A stretch of DNA of 64,000 bases from Prevotella sp. (GTDB lineage Bacteria > Bacteroidota > Bacteroidia > Bacteroidales > Bacteroidaceae), in the NCBI GenBank assembly GCA_017619755.1, contig JAFZRU010000067.1:59309-123308 (forward strand). Reading direction: 5' to 3'. Below, piece by piece: positions 1 to 8,655 of this stretch. The translations under genes and the position numbers were made by a program. Below the pieces are notes generated by a model. The model ran no database searches. It was given only the letters and a program-made list of their open reading frames with translations, and was not told where the DNA came from. Position 1 is the stretch's first letter; every line of letters starts with the position of its first letter.

Positions 1-329
1 TGTGCCATGTGGCTCAGGTGCAAGTCGTTGTAGGGGATTTCGCCCATGTTGACATGCTTGCGGAAGTCGTTGTTTGTCGTATAGGGCGCACGGTATTTGA
101 TGGCGTTGGCATTGGCCAGGTCGCCATCGGTGCTTTGGCCGGTGGAGGCGCCTGTGAAGATGCCCACTTTGAACTCCCTACCGGCCTCGTGTTCGGCGAG
201 GGCCACTTTGGCGAGCTCCTTGGTTACGGCCTTGGCAACACCGGCGGGGGTGAAGCCGCTAAGGGCCAAGTTTTCTCCATTTTTGATGAGAGAGGCTGCC
301 TCGGCAGCCGTTAGAAGTGTATAAGCCAT
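1..329 (-). CDS. Acetyl-CoA hydrolase/transferase family protein (N-terminal part, cut by window edge)
   Basis: The minus strand encodes about 109 residues beginning MAYTLLTAAEAASLIKNGE and continuing with SGFTPAGVAKAV and GIFTGASTG, which is the N-terminal Rossmann-like segment of the succinyl-CoA:acetate CoA-transferase / acetyl-CoA hydrolase family. Such enzymes swap CoA between acids (for example succinate or acetate) in the cytoplasm and serve mixed-acid fermentation in Bacteroidota. The catalytic glutamate lies outside the window, so transferase versus hydrolase activity cannot be judged. The start is the ATG at 327-329, about 35 bases downstream of a good Bacteroidota promoter. The gene reads leftward out of the window. 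Confidence 0.8.
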   Translation of the reverse strand, partial: MAYTLLTAAEAASLIKNGENLALSGFTPAGVAKAVTKELAKVALAEHEAGREFKVGIFTGASTGQSTDGDLANANAIKYRAPYTTNNDFRKHVNMGEIPYNDLHLSHMA

Positions 330-363
330 GTGTTTCTTTGTTTTGTGAGTTGCTATTTGGCTA

Positions 364-394
364 CAAAGATACTTTAAATCAGTCAAAACGGCAA
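364..394 (-). promoter_or_regulatory. Bacteroidota-type promoter for the CoA-transferase gene
   Basis: On the minus strand TTG (392-394), a 20-base spacer and TATCTTTG (364-371) match the TTG-N19/20-TAnnTTTG form of the Bacteroidota housekeeping promoter. It lies 35 bases before the start codon. Confidence 0.65.
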
Positions 395-493
395 ATTATT
401 TGCATTTTATTTTGACTTGCGTAGTTGAAAACGCTTGAAAGGCTATGGGATTATCATCCGTGGCAACGGCTTGGGTAAGAACGTACGAAACAA

Positions 494-2122
494 TTACTTC
501 AGCATTTTTGCCAATGGGGATGCTATTTTTTTCAGTCCCACGGCCACGCTTTGTGCGTTGGCCTTGGCTCCTTTGAGGGAGGAGTGTGTGTGGTCGTGGT
601 TGAAATAGGCGGCTGTTTTCTTCTCTCCCAGTTTGTCGTATTTGTCGGCGGTGATGTTGTGTACGTCGATGAACTCCACCCCTGTCTGCTCCACCACCTC
701 GCGGTACCACTTGCCGTAGGTGTCGTTGCGACGCTCGATATGCCCGTCGCGCCAGATGTTGCGCGGAGTGAGTGAGACGAGGATGGGCGTTCCACCCTTT
801 TCACGCACGTCGTTGATGAATTTCCTCAGATACCATCCGAAGGAATACACCACCTCGTACTTGCCGTTGGACTGTAGCCGATAGACGTGGCAGGTGTCTG
901 CCGTTCCCCTGATGGCCGCCCGCTCCTTGAGGCTGTCGATGGCCCCCACGTCGTTGTGCCCGAACTGTATGAGAACGTAGTCGCCCGGCTGGATGCTGTT
1001 ATACACTTGGTCCCAGCGCCCCTCGTTGAGGAAGGTGCGGCAGGAGCGGCCGGCCTTGGCGCAGTTGGCCACGGTGACTTTGCGGCTGTCGAAGATGTCG
1101 GTGGCCACGGCTCCCCATCCCCACATGCCATCCTCGTCCTTGTCGTTATTCTTCACCGTGCTGTCACCGGTGAGGAAGACCACGGGCTTGCCTTCCTCGC
1201 GTTTCACATCGACCGTGGGCAGTTCCACACCTTTTAGGCACGACTGGAGGAAGGCGAGCCAAGGGTGGTTGCTGGCGGCGATGCCCTCTGCTGCGCTGCG
1301 GGCGTTCATCATGGCGCCGAACTTGCTGGTGTGTATCTTGTCGCCGAAGAAATGGTAGTTCATTTTCTCAGGGCCGAAGGCCTCCAGCTTTTTAGCAGAG
1401 ATGTCGTTGAGGTCGATGTATGGCACCATTTCCTCTTCGGCCACTTGCCGGCACCATTCGCTGTGGGGTTTCCTCACCACTTGCCCGTTTTCCCAGGCGT
1501 TGCGTGGTGTGAGCGACATGAGGATGGGGAAGGCTCCGGCGGCGCGTGTCTCATCGATGAAGCGGCGGAGGTATCCGCCATAGCTATAGACATCCTCAGC
1601 GCGGTAGGTGGTGTCGCCTTTGTTGATTTCCTGCACGTTGACATGCAGCACGGTGTCCTTGTCCACGCCGGGGATGCTGGCGCGGGCCCTTCCGGTGTCG
1701 TAGGGGCCGTTGTCATTGTGTCCGATGCTGATGAGCACCCAGTCCCCCGGGCGCAGTGCCTGGCGGATGGCCGGCCATAACAGTCGGTAGAAAGTGCGGC
1801 TGCTGGTGCCTCCCAAAGCTTGGTTCTCCACCGTGATTTTCTCCTTGTCGAAGAATTCCTCTGCATAGTAGCCCCATCCCCATTGGCCGTTGTTGCCATT
1901 GCCCAAGGTGCCGTTGCGCATGGTGCTGTTGCCGATGAGGAAGAGCACGGGATTGTTGCCCTTGCGGCTGCTGCCGGGGGTGACACGTGCCTGCATCACC
2001 TTGTCGAGGCTGTCGAGGGTGTTGTCGGTCACTTTGTTCACATCCTCCACACCTTGAAGGGGAACTTGCGCCGAGGCGCACAGCACGAGGAGGGAGAAAA
2101 AAAGTAATAGGGGCTTTTTCAT
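494..2122 (-). CDS. Secreted tandem-domain SGNH esterase (rhamnogalacturonan acetylesterase / CE12-like)
   Basis: This is a 542-residue exported protein; residues 1-18 form a signal peptide (MKKPLLLFFSLLVLCASAQ). Two copies of an SGNH hydrolase fold follow, at about 55-285 and 310-535. Each has a block I serine (IGNSTMRNG in copy 1, TGDSTVKNN in copy 2), the GGTSSRTF / AGRSCRTF glycine block, GHND (block III) and a C-terminal Asp-x-x-His (DKIHTS, DHTHSS). The layout matches CE12 acetylesterases that remove acetyl groups from rhamnogalacturonan or xylan, so a role in pectin or hemicellulose deacetylation outside the cytoplasm is inferred. Copy 1 has Asn in place of the usual Asp before the nucleophile Ser. 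A second SGNH gene lies 73 bases upstream, so co-transcription is likely. Confidence 0.8.
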   Translation of the reverse strand: MKKPLLLFFSLLVLCASAQVPLQGVEDVNKVTDNTLDSLDKVMQARVTPGSSRKGNNPVLFLIGNSTMRNGTLGNGNNGQWGWGYYAEEFFDKEKITVENQALGGTSSRTFYRLLWPAIRQALRPGDWVLISIGHNDNGPYDTGRARASIPGVDKDTVLHVNVQEINKGDTTYRAEDVYSYGGYLRRFIDETRAAGAFPILMSLTPRNAWENGQVVRKPHSEWCRQVAEEEMVPYIDLNDISAKKLEAFGPEKMNYHFFGDKIHTSKFGAMMNARSAAEGIAASNHPWLAFLQSCLKGVELPTVDVKREEGKPVVFLTGDSTVKNNDKDEDGMWGWGAVATDIFDSRKVTVANCAKAGRSCRTFLNEGRWDQVYNSIQPGDYVLIQFGHNDVGAIDSLKERAAIRGTADTCHVYRLQSNGKYEVVYSFGWYLRKFINDVREKGGTPILVSLTPRNIWRDGHIERRNDTYGKWYREVVEQTGVEFIDVHNITADKYDKLGEKKTAAYFNHDHTHSSLKGAKANAQSVAVGLKKIASPLAKMLK

Positions 2123-2146
2123 GGTTTTTAATGATTTATAGTGGGT

Positions 2147-2192
2147 ATAGTGCCTATAGCTTCTATAGTTTCTATAGTATCATAGGCACTAT
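2147..2192. repeat. Inverted repeat with embedded CTATAG repeats
   Basis: An 11-base perfect inverted repeat, ATAGTGCCTAT (2147-2157) and ATAGGCACTAT (2182-2192), encloses further TTCTATAGT units spaced nine bases apart. It fills the short gap between the two SGNH esterase genes. It could be a processing or attenuation hairpin in a shared transcript; no T-run follows, so it is not a clear terminator. Confidence 0.5.
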
Positions 2193-2195
2193 CCT

Positions 2196-3008
2196 CTATT
2201 CAAAGTTGCAGGGGAGGGCGAGGAGCTGATACATGACGGTCTTTGCCATACGGATGTGCCCTTTATCGTTGGGGTGCAGCTCGTCCTTGTCGTTGTGGCA
2301 GTAGATGGCGTGCTCCTTGATGAGCGGGAAGAGGCCGCAGGTGGCGTTGAGGTCGATGACCGGCACCGCCCAGATGTTGGAGGCCTCTTTCACGCTTTGC
2401 ACGTAGTCGTCGAGCCACAATCCGATGTCGTTGGTGTAGCTCTCCTCTGGTTGGATGTTTTTCTCGTTGCCGTAGAAATACCCTCGATGGATGGGGGTGA
2501 GCAGCACCACCTGCTTGTCGGGGAACATCTGCTTGACGCGCTGCAAGGCGATGTTGATGCGCCCTCGGTAGGTGTCTTTGTTCATCGATGGTGTGCGATG
2601 GCGGCGGAGGACGGTTTCCCTTTGGCGGTGGAGGGCCACCTCCACGGAGTCCTCGCTCACGGTGTACCATTCTCCTATGGGGACGGCGGCGTTGTAGTCG
2701 TTGGTGCCGATGAAGATGAGGATGGCGTCGAAGTCGTTGCCATGCTCCGCCTTCAGCTTCTCTGCCTGGTTGGGGATGTCGTTCCATTGTCTTCCGCTGA
2801 TGGCATATACGTATGGCTCAATGCCGAGCCAGTCTTGCAGCCAGTTCCACCATTTTCGCTGCGAACCGCTGTTGCGAGGGTCGGTGATGCTGTCTCCGAA
2901 ATAGGCCACCCTCTTCCCTTGCCAGGGATGTTGTATGAGAGCTTGGGCGCCGGCATGGAGGGAGGCGGTCAGGCAAAGGGCGAGAAGTATCGTTCTTGTT
3001 CTTGGCAT
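2196..3008 (-). CDS. Secreted SGNH/GDSL hydrolase
   Basis: This 270-residue protein has a signal peptide (residues 1-22, ending HAGAQA) and a single SGNH domain. Visible blocks are AYFGDSITDPRN (nucleophile Ser), the ISGRQWND glycine/Arg segment, FIGTNDYN (block III, Asn) and DELHPNDKGH (catalytic Asp and His). Proteins of this type are carbohydrate esterases or lipases acting in the periplasm or at the cell surface. Next to the tandem CE12-like gene (73 bases away), a polysaccharide deacetylase role is plausible, but the substrate cannot be read from sequence. It lies 37 bases downstream of the zinc-ribbon gene and so may belong to the cysS transcript. Confidence 0.75.
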   Translation of the reverse strand: MPRTRTILLALCLTASLHAGAQALIQHPWQGKRVAYFGDSITDPRNSGSQRKWWNWLQDWLGIEPYVYAISGRQWNDIPNQAEKLKAEHGNDFDAILIFIGTNDYNAAVPIGEWYTVSEDSVEVALHRQRETVLRRHRTPSMNKDTYRGRINIALQRVKQMFPDKQVVLLTPIHRGYFYGNEKNIQPEESYTNDIGLWLDDYVQSVKEASNIWAVPVIDLNATCGLFPLIKEHAIYCHNDKDELHPNDKGHIRMAKTVMYQLLALPCNFE

Positions 3009-3045
3009 GGGTGTTGAGGATTATTTTGTGTCCTGTCCTTACTTG

Positions 3046-4080
3046 TCAGATTTCCGGCCTTTGTGGTCTCTCTGGCGGGTCGATGTCGATGTTGATAGGA
3101 GCTGCCTTGATTTGCTCGTCGAGGCTTTCGCGGCTGGGGAGTTTGGGTTTTTCCACCTTCTTCTCCTGGGTATTCTTGGGTGTGTTGTCCACCTTTTCCT
3201 TCGGCATGTTCTCATACTCCGTGGAACTGATGCCGCTCACCTTGTCGCCGTTGGCGTCATAGTTGGCCACCCTCATGCCGCTGCGCACCACATATCCGTC
3301 TTTCTCCGGCATGACGCGCCCTCTGTCGATGAATTCGAGGATGGCGTTGTCTGGGTCTGTGGTGAGGCGGTAGAGGCCGAACTCTGTGTTGCCGGATGTT
3401 CTGGATGCGATGATGATGATGTGCTTCTTGTTGGAGCTGAGGTAAGCGTTGAGTACGCCGCTGCCGTTGTAATCCACGACGGCCTTGGCGTTGAGGCCCG
3501 GGATGTCGATTTCCCTGTCCGACTTGTCCTTGGCGTCGAAGATGCGCAGGTGGCTGTCCTGGAGGTAGTAGAGGCAGTGTTTCTCCCTGTCGGGGAATTT
3601 TGCCACGATGGTGGAGCTTTGGTATAGTTTGCTCTCCACGCTGTCGAGCACCTCCTTCATGGTGTTGTCCACGGTGCCGCTGAGGCTGAAGGTTTTCTGC
3701 TCCATGGACTGCACGGCGATGTATAGTCCTAAGACGATGAGCGAGAGGAGGATGATGACCGACCCGATGAGGATGGTGGAGCCGGAGTACTTGCTTTTGA
3801 TTTTTTTGTTGTACTCCTTTTTCACTTTCTCCTTGTCACGCTTGAGGTGGTCGATGTAGTGACCCAGGTGGCTCTCGTCGTGCTTGTGTTCCTCGGCCTC
3901 GACCGGCGCCGGTTCCTCTTCGGTTGTTGGCGGTGTCGGGGGTTCCTCTTCCACGGCTGTTGGCGGAGGGGTCTCCTCGTCCACGGAGGTGAAGTGTGTC
4001 TCGCATTTGCAGTAGGGGCACACTTGCGCGTGGTGGAAGATGGGTCGTCCGCAGGCCGGGCATTTTTTTGTCTTGTTCAT
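3046..4080 (-). CDS. Zinc-ribbon protein with one membrane span, unknown function
   Basis: This 344-residue protein begins with a double-CxxC zinc ribbon (CPACGRPIFHHAQVCPYCKC, residues about 8-27). A Pro/Glu-rich linker (EEEPPTPPTTEEEPAPVEAEE) follows, then a charged stretch, one transmembrane helix near residues 103-123 (ILIGSVIILLSLIVLGLYIA) and a roughly 200-residue exported domain with beta-rich repeats (HCLYYLQDSHLRIFDAK, DIPGLNAKAVVDYNGSG). The tail is rich in Lys, Pro and Glu. I do not recognise the extracytoplasmic domain. The gene is 18 bases downstream of cysS and probably in its transcript. A scaffold or sensor role is only a guess. Confidence 0.6.
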   Translation of the reverse strand: MNKTKKCPACGRPIFHHAQVCPYCKCETHFTSVDEETPPPTAVEEEPPTPPTTEEEPAPVEAEEHKHDESHLGHYIDHLKRDKEKVKKEYNKKIKSKYSGSTILIGSVIILLSLIVLGLYIAVQSMEQKTFSLSGTVDNTMKEVLDSVESKLYQSSTIVAKFPDREKHCLYYLQDSHLRIFDAKDKSDREIDIPGLNAKAVVDYNGSGVLNAYLSSNKKHIIIIASRTSGNTEFGLYRLTTDPDNAILEFIDRGRVMPEKDGYVVRSGMRVANYDANGDKVSGISSTEYENMPKEKVDNTPKNTQEKKVEKPKLPSRESLDEQIKAAPINIDIDPPERPQRPEI

Positions 4081-4098
4081 GGCATTAGTCTTGGGTTG

Positions 4099-5583
4099 TC
4101 ATTTGTTGAGTTTCCATGTCACGCCGTCCTTGGTGTCCTTCACTTCGAAGCCGGCGGCGCTCAGCTCGTCGCGGATCATGTCGCTCGTGGCCCAGTCCTT
4201 GGAGGCTTTCGCCTTGGCGCGCAGTGCCAGCACCATGTCCACCACCTTGGAGAATGCCGCCTCGCGGGCGTCGCTGCCGCCCTTCTCCGGCTGTAGTCCG
4301 AGGAGGTCGAAGGCGAAGAGGCGCATGGTGTCGCCAAGTTCTTTCAGGTCTGCTTCGCTGATGGTTCCTTTGTGGTCGAGGAGGATGTTCACCTGGTGGC
4401 AAGCCTCGAAAAGGAGGCTGATGACGACGGGGGTTTGCAAGTCATCGTTCATGGCATCATAGCATTTCTGCCTCAGTGTGGCGACGAGTTGGTGCGTGGT
4501 GTCGTCGGAGGCCGCTGCCGGTTGCAGGCGGTCGAGGCTGGCGATGCCGTCAAGCAGTCGCTCCAAACCTTTCTCGCTGGCCTTGAGGGCCTCGTTGGAG
4601 AAGTCCACGGTGCCACGGTAGTGTGCCGAGAGGATGAAGAAGCGGATGGTCATCGCCGTGAAAGGCTGGGAGAGGGTGGGGTGGTTGCCGGTGAAGAACT
4701 GTTCGAGTGTGATGAAGTTGTTGAGGCTCTTGCCCATTTTCTGCCCGTTGATGGTGATCATGTTGTTGTGCATCCAGTATTTCACCATCTGCTCGCCTTG
4801 GCTTGCCACGGCTTGTGCTATCTCACACTCGTGGTGGGGGAAGATGAGGTCCATGCCGCCTCCATGGATGTCGAACTTGTCTCCGAGGTATTTCCTTCCC
4901 ATGGCGGTGCACTCGCAGTGCCATCCGGGGAAGCCGTCGCTCCAGTCGCTCGGCCATCGCATGATATGCTCAGGTTGCGCTTTCTTCCACAAGGCGAAGT
5001 CGGCTTGGTTGCGCTTCTCGCCCACGCCGTCGAGTTGGCGGCTGGCATTCACCATGTTTTCCAGGTTGCGGCCGGAAAGGATGCCGTAGCCGTATTTCTC
5101 GTTGTATTTCTCCACGTCGAAATACACGCTGCCATTGCTCTCGTAGGCGAAGCCATTGTGGAGGATTTCCCTGACGAGTTGCTGCTGTTCGATGATGTGC
5201 CCTGTGGCGTGGGGCTCAATGCTCGGCGGCAGCACGCCCAAGGCTTCCATGGCCTGGTGGTAACGGTTGGTGTAGTATTGGGCAATTTCCATGGGTTCGA
5301 GTTGCTCCAACCGCGCTTTCTTGGCAATCTTGTCATCGCCTTCGTCGGCGTCGTTCTCCAAATGCCCCACATCAGTGATGTTGCGCACGTAGCGCACCTT
5401 GTATCCTACATGTTTGAGGTATCTGAAGAGGATGTCGAAAGTGATGGCGGGTCGAGCGTGTCCCAGGTGCGGGTCGCCATAGACGGTGGGTCCGCATACA
5501 TACATGCCCACGTTGGGAGCGTGGAGGGGCTTGAAAGGCTCCTTCTTCCGTGTGAGCGTATTGTAAATAAACAGTGGTTGCAT
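4099..5583 (-). CDS. cysS: Cysteinyl-tRNA synthetase
   Basis: This class I aminoacyl-tRNA synthetase charges tRNA-Cys with cysteine in the cytoplasm. At 494 residues it is of normal length. It shows the zinc-binding Cys of [19 protein letters not shown] with the HIGH-like HLGH motif, WHCECTAMG and HHECEIAQ (further zinc ligands), and the KMSKS-type loop as [12 protein letters not shown]. The C-terminal DALR-like helical domain and a short tail ending [13 protein letters not shown] are complete. A strong promoter lies at 5605-5634, about 20 bases before the start codon. The next gene follows after 18 bases. Confidence 0.97.
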   Translation of the reverse strand: MQPLFIYNTLTRKKEPFKPLHAPNVGMYVCGPTVYGDPHLGHARPAITFDILFRYLKHVGYKVRYVRNITDVGHLENDADEGDDKIAKKARLEQLEPMEIAQYYTNRYHQAMEALGVLPPSIEPHATGHIIEQQQLVREILHNGFAYESNGSVYFDVEKYNEKYGYGILSGRNLENMVNASRQLDGVGEKRNQADFALWKKAQPEHIMRWPSDWSDGFPGWHCECTAMGRKYLGDKFDIHGGGMDLIFPHHECEIAQAVASQGEQMVKYWMHNNMITINGQKMGKSLNNFITLEQFFTGNHPTLSQPFTAMTIRFFILSAHYRGTVDFSNEALKASEKGLERLLDGIASLDRLQPAAASDDTTHQLVATLRQKCYDAMNDDLQTPVVISLLFEACHQVNILLDHKGTISEADLKELGDTMRLFAFDLLGLQPEKGGSDAREAAFSKVVDMVLALRAKAKASKDWATSDMIRDELSAAGFEVKDTKDGVTWKLNK

Positions 5584-5604
5584 GGTGTATGTTTAAAGTT
5601 GATG

Positions 5605-5634
5605 CAAAAATAGGAAAAAATCCCGAGATGTCAA
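5605..5634 (-). promoter_or_regulatory. Promoter for cysS
   Basis: The minus strand reads TTG (5632-5634), a 19-base spacer, then TATTTTTG (5605-5612). This is a full match to the Bacteroidota consensus and lies just upstream of the cysS start. Confidence 0.7.
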
Positions 5635-5660
5635 GTATCAGTGGCGAAGAATTTTGTTTT

Positions 5661-6695
5661 TTAGTGGAGTGGCGTAGCCATGAGTTCCTGTATCTCTTCG
5701 TTGGTGGCCAGGTTGAAATCGCCGTTGAAGGTGTATTTCAGCGTGGAGGCGGCCAAGGAATAGTCGAGGATGCGCTGGTCGTCGTCGGGCCATTGCAGCA
5801 TGGCGTGAATCTGCCCGGCGGCGAAGGCGTCGCCCACGCCCATCGGGTCCACCATGTCCTGAATGTCGTAGATGCGGGTGGAGTATAGTGTGCCGTCGCT
5901 CCACAACAGGCAGGTGAGGAGGTGGTGGCTGGCATCCACTTGGTTGCGCATGCCCATCAGCCACTTGCGGCAGCGGGGGAAGCGGCGGTGGAGCTGGTCG
6001 AACCACTCGCGGTAGGGATCGAGCGAGAACTCATAGTGTGTGTCGCGGGCCTGGAAGGGAATCTTGGGGTGGCTCGTGAGGAATTCGAACTCTATCACGT
6101 CTCCAAACATGACATCGGCGTACTCCAGCATGGCACTGAGCGTCTCAATGGGTTGCGCACCCGGGTATTTCCACAGGTTCTTGCGGTGGTTGATGTCGAA
6201 GGAGATGGTGAGCCCCATCTCGTCGGCGATGCGCAGTGCCTCGAAGGTGGCCGCAGAGGCATTCGGTGACAAGGCTCCGGCGATGCCGGAGGTGTGGAAC
6301 ACGCCGGCGTTGCTGAAAATCTCCCTCCAGGGGAGCATCCCCGGCTCTATCAACCCGAAGGCGGAGTTGCCACGGTCGTAGGTGACGGAGGAGTTGCGCA
6401 GGGCGGCGGCCCCCTCGAAATAATAGGCTCCCATGCGGTCGCCGTCGGCCAGGATGTGACTCACGTCAAGGCCGTATTCGCGGAGCATCATCGTGGCTGC
6501 CAGCCCCACCTGTCCCTTGGGAAGACGGGTGACATACTCCACCTCGTCACCAAGGGTGGCCAAGGAGATGGCCACATTGGCCTCGCTCCCGCCGAAATTT
6601 CCCAAGAGCTGTTCACCTTGGGTGAAACGCTTGTGCCCTGGCTTGGAGAAGCGGAGCAACAGTTCACCAAATGTTACGATCCTTTTGCTATTCAT
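5661..6695 (-). CDS. kdgK: PfkB-family sugar kinase, probable 2-dehydro-3-deoxygluconokinase
   Basis: This 344-residue ribokinase-fold protein begins with ITFGE-like VTFGELLLRFS and has the first PfkB signature as NFGGSEANVAISLATLG. The second signature is DPMGVGDAFAAGQIHAML, which has GVGD in place of the usual GAGD; the catalytic Asp is kept. This arrangement is common in Bacteroidota proteins annotated as KdgK, which phosphorylates 2-keto-3-deoxygluconate to KDPG in the catabolism of pectin-derived uronates. That role would suit the nearby pectin esterases, but substrate choice among PfkB kinases is hard to read from sequence. It stands alone, with its own promoter at 6718-6748. Confidence 0.8.
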   Translation of the reverse strand: MNSKRIVTFGELLLRFSKPGHKRFTQGEQLLGNFGGSEANVAISLATLGDEVEYVTRLPKGQVGLAATMMLREYGLDVSHILADGDRMGAYYFEGAAALRNSSVTYDRGNSAFGLIEPGMLPWREIFSNAGVFHTSGIAGALSPNASAATFEALRIADEMGLTISFDINHRKNLWKYPGAQPIETLSAMLEYADVMFGDVIEFEFLTSHPKIPFQARDTHYEFSLDPYREWFDQLHRRFPRCRKWLMGMRNQVDASHHLLTCLLWSDGTLYSTRIYDIQDMVDPMGVGDAFAAGQIHAMLQWPDDDQRILDYSLAASTLKYTFNGDFNLATNEEIQELMATPLH

Positions 6696-6717
6696 CTTTC
6701 TGTTGTCTTAGGAGTGG

Positions 6718-6748
6718 CAAAAGTAGGCATTTCTTTTCTATTAGCCAA
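6718..6748 (-). promoter_or_regulatory. Promoter for the PfkB kinase gene
   Basis: TTG (6746-6748), 20-base spacer and TACTTTTG (6718-6725) on the minus strand fully match the Bacteroidota promoter form, 23 bases before the kinase start. Confidence 0.7.
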
Positions 6749-6908
6749 ACATCGAGCCGATTTTCTTGACATGTGTCATATTGCAACGGCGTTTCCGTGT
6801 CATGTAAACAAGCCATCGGCATCGGACGTCTTGCTGGATGATGGTTGAAAAGTGCGAATTTTGACGGGAAAAGTGCGGATTTCTGCAAAATATGTGTAAC
6901 TTCGCGCC

Positions 6909-8186
6909 ATGAAAACAAATGAAGACCGCACGATGCGGGTGGAAGACTTCGAGGTGATGGCTCCTGTGGGCTCTCGCGAGTCGCTCATGGCGGCCCTGCA
7001 GGCCGGTGCCGGCTCCGTCTATTTCGGCATCGGGCAACTCAACATGCGTGCACATTCCGCCAATGCCTTCGGCCTCGACGACCTGCGTTTCATCGCACAG
7101 ACCTGTCAGGAACGAGGCGTGAAAACCTACCTCACCGTCAACACCATCATCTACGACGACGACATGGAGGCCATGCACACCATCGTCGAGGCCGCACGAG
7201 AGGCTGGCATCGACGCCGTCATCGCCAGCGATGTCGCCGTGATGACTTACTGCCGCTCGATAGGGCAGGAGGTACACCTCTCCACGCAACTCAACATCAG
7301 CAACATCGAAGCGCTCAGTTTTTATGCGCAGTTTGCCGATGTCGTCGTCCTCGCACGAGAGCTCAACCTTCGTCAGGTGGAGACCATCCACCAGCAGATG
7401 GAAGCACGCGGATTACGAGGTCCCGGAGGCGCTCCCGTGCGCATCGAGATGTTCTGCCACGGTGCCTTGTGCATGGCCATCAGCGGCAAGTGCTACCTCA
7501 GTCTCGACAATGCCGCACGATCGGCCAACAGGGGCGAGTGCATGCAACTCTGCCGGAGGACCTACACCGTCACCGACACCGAGACCGGCACGCAGTTGGA
7601 GATAGACAACAAGTATGTGATGAGTCCGAAGGACTTGAAAACCATCCGCTTCATCGACCGGATGATGGCCGCCGGCGTCAGGGTGTTCAAAATCGAAGGG
7701 CGCGCCCGAGGGCCAGAATACGTCTATACCGTGACGAAATGCTACAAGGAGGCCATCGAAAGCGTAGTGAACGGCACGTTCACCGAGGAGCGCAAGGACG
7801 ATTGGGACCGCCGTCTGGCCAGTGTTTTCAACCGTGGCTTCTGGGATGGATATTACTTGGGTCAGACCTTGGGCGAGTGGAACAACCGCTATGGCAGCAG
7901 CGCCACGGTGAGGAAGGTCTATATCGGGCATGGCGTGAAATACTACTCTCGCCTCGGAGTGGCGGAGTTCACATGCAACGCGGCGGAGTTCAGCGTGGGC
8001 GACCAGTTGCTCATCACCGGTCCCACCACAGGGGTGATTTACCTCGAAGCCAAGGAAATACGCTGCGAACTGCTACCCGTGCAGACCGCGAGAAAGGGAA
8101 CCAACATCTCCATTCCCGTGCCGGTGAAAGTGAGGCCCAGCGACAAACTCTTCCTGCTCGTACCCGACACGGGAGGACAGGGATGA
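6909..8186 (+). CDS. Peptidase U32 family protein (TrhP/RlhA-like RNA hydroxylation protein)
   Basis: This 425-residue protein has the U32 hallmarks: APVGSRESLMAALQAGAGSVYFG at the N-terminus, the signature EMFCHGALCMAISGKCYLS (residues about 178-196), then the GECMQLCRR cysteine pair and KIEGRARGPEYVY. The four conserved cysteines are thought to hold an Fe-S cluster. Characterised members hydroxylate RNA (tRNA uridine-34 by TrhP, 23S rRNA by RlhA), using prephenate-derived chemistry; older annotations call them collagenase-like proteases. A near-consensus promoter element (TAACTTCG) sits only a few bases before the ATG, so the mRNA leader would be very short. The sufE and SpoU genes follow on the same strand. 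Confidence 0.85.
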   Translation: MKTNEDRTMRVEDFEVMAPVGSRESLMAALQAGAGSVYFGIGQLNMRAHSANAFGLDDLRFIAQTCQERGVKTYLTVNTIIYDDDMEAMHTIVEAAREAGIDAVIASDVAVMTYCRSIGQEVHLSTQLNISNIEALSFYAQFADVVVLARELNLRQVETIHQQMEARGLRGPGGAPVRIEMFCHGALCMAISGKCYLSLDNAARSANRGECMQLCRRTYTVTDTETGTQLEIDNKYVMSPKDLKTIRFIDRMMAAGVRVFKIEGRARGPEYVYTVTKCYKEAIESVVNGTFTEERKDDWDRRLASVFNRGFWDGYYLGQTLGEWNNRYGSSATVRKVYIGHGVKYYSRLGVAEFTCNAAEFSVGDQLLITGPTTGVIYLEAKEIRCELLPVQTARKGTNISIPVPVKVRPSDKLFLLVPDTGGQG

Positions 8187-8223
8187 GCCATACAGCAGAC
8201 AAACAATAGAAACAACAACAACC

Positions 8224-8655
8224 ATGAGCATAGAAGCATTGCAAAACGAGGTGGTGGAAGAATTCTCCGACTTCACCGACTGGATGGACAAATACCAGTT
8301 GCTCATCGACCTGGGCAGCGACATGGAGCCATTGGAGGAGAAATACAAGACCGAGGAATATCTCATCAACGGCTGCCAGAGCCGCGTGTGGGTCGTGCCA
8401 GACTACCATGACGGGTTGGTGAGCTACAAGGCAGAGAGCGACGCCCTCATCGTCAAGGGGCTTATCGCACTTCTTTTGCGAGTCCTCAGCGGGCATTCAC
8501 CCAAGGAGATTGTCGATGCCGACCTCTTCTTCATCGACAGCATCGGCCTCCGCGAGCACCTCAGTCCCACGCGAAGCAACGGACTGCTCGCCATGGTGAA
8601 GCAGATGAAACTATACGCACTGGCCTATCAAGCAAAGGAGGATGCGGAAGCTTAA
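8224..8655 (+). CDS. sufE: SufE-family cysteine desulfuration protein
   Basis: This 143-residue protein matches SufE in length and pattern: LGSDMEPLEEKYKTEEYLINGCQSRVWV carries the sulfur-accepting cysteine in the GCQS loop, followed by DALIVKGLIALLLRVLSG and a helical tail. SufE takes persulfide sulfur from the SufS cysteine desulfurase and passes it to the SufBCD scaffold for Fe-S cluster assembly in the cytoplasm. No other suf gene is in the window. It starts 37 bases after the U32 gene, whose Fe-S protein it may help to mature, and its end overlaps the next gene by 14 bases. Confidence 0.88.
   Translation: MSIEALQNEVVEEFSDFTDWMDKYQLLIDLGSDMEPLEEKYKTEEYLINGCQSRVWVVPDYHDGLVSYKAESDALIVKGLIALLLRVLSGHSPKEIVDADLFFIDSIGLREHLSPTRSNGLLAMVKQMKLYALAYQAKEDAEA

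Noticed and set aside
4372-5613. A 413-codon plus-strand open frame opposite cysS
   Set aside because: It is the antisense shadow of a clear cysS gene in GC-rich DNA, and its translation has no family motif.
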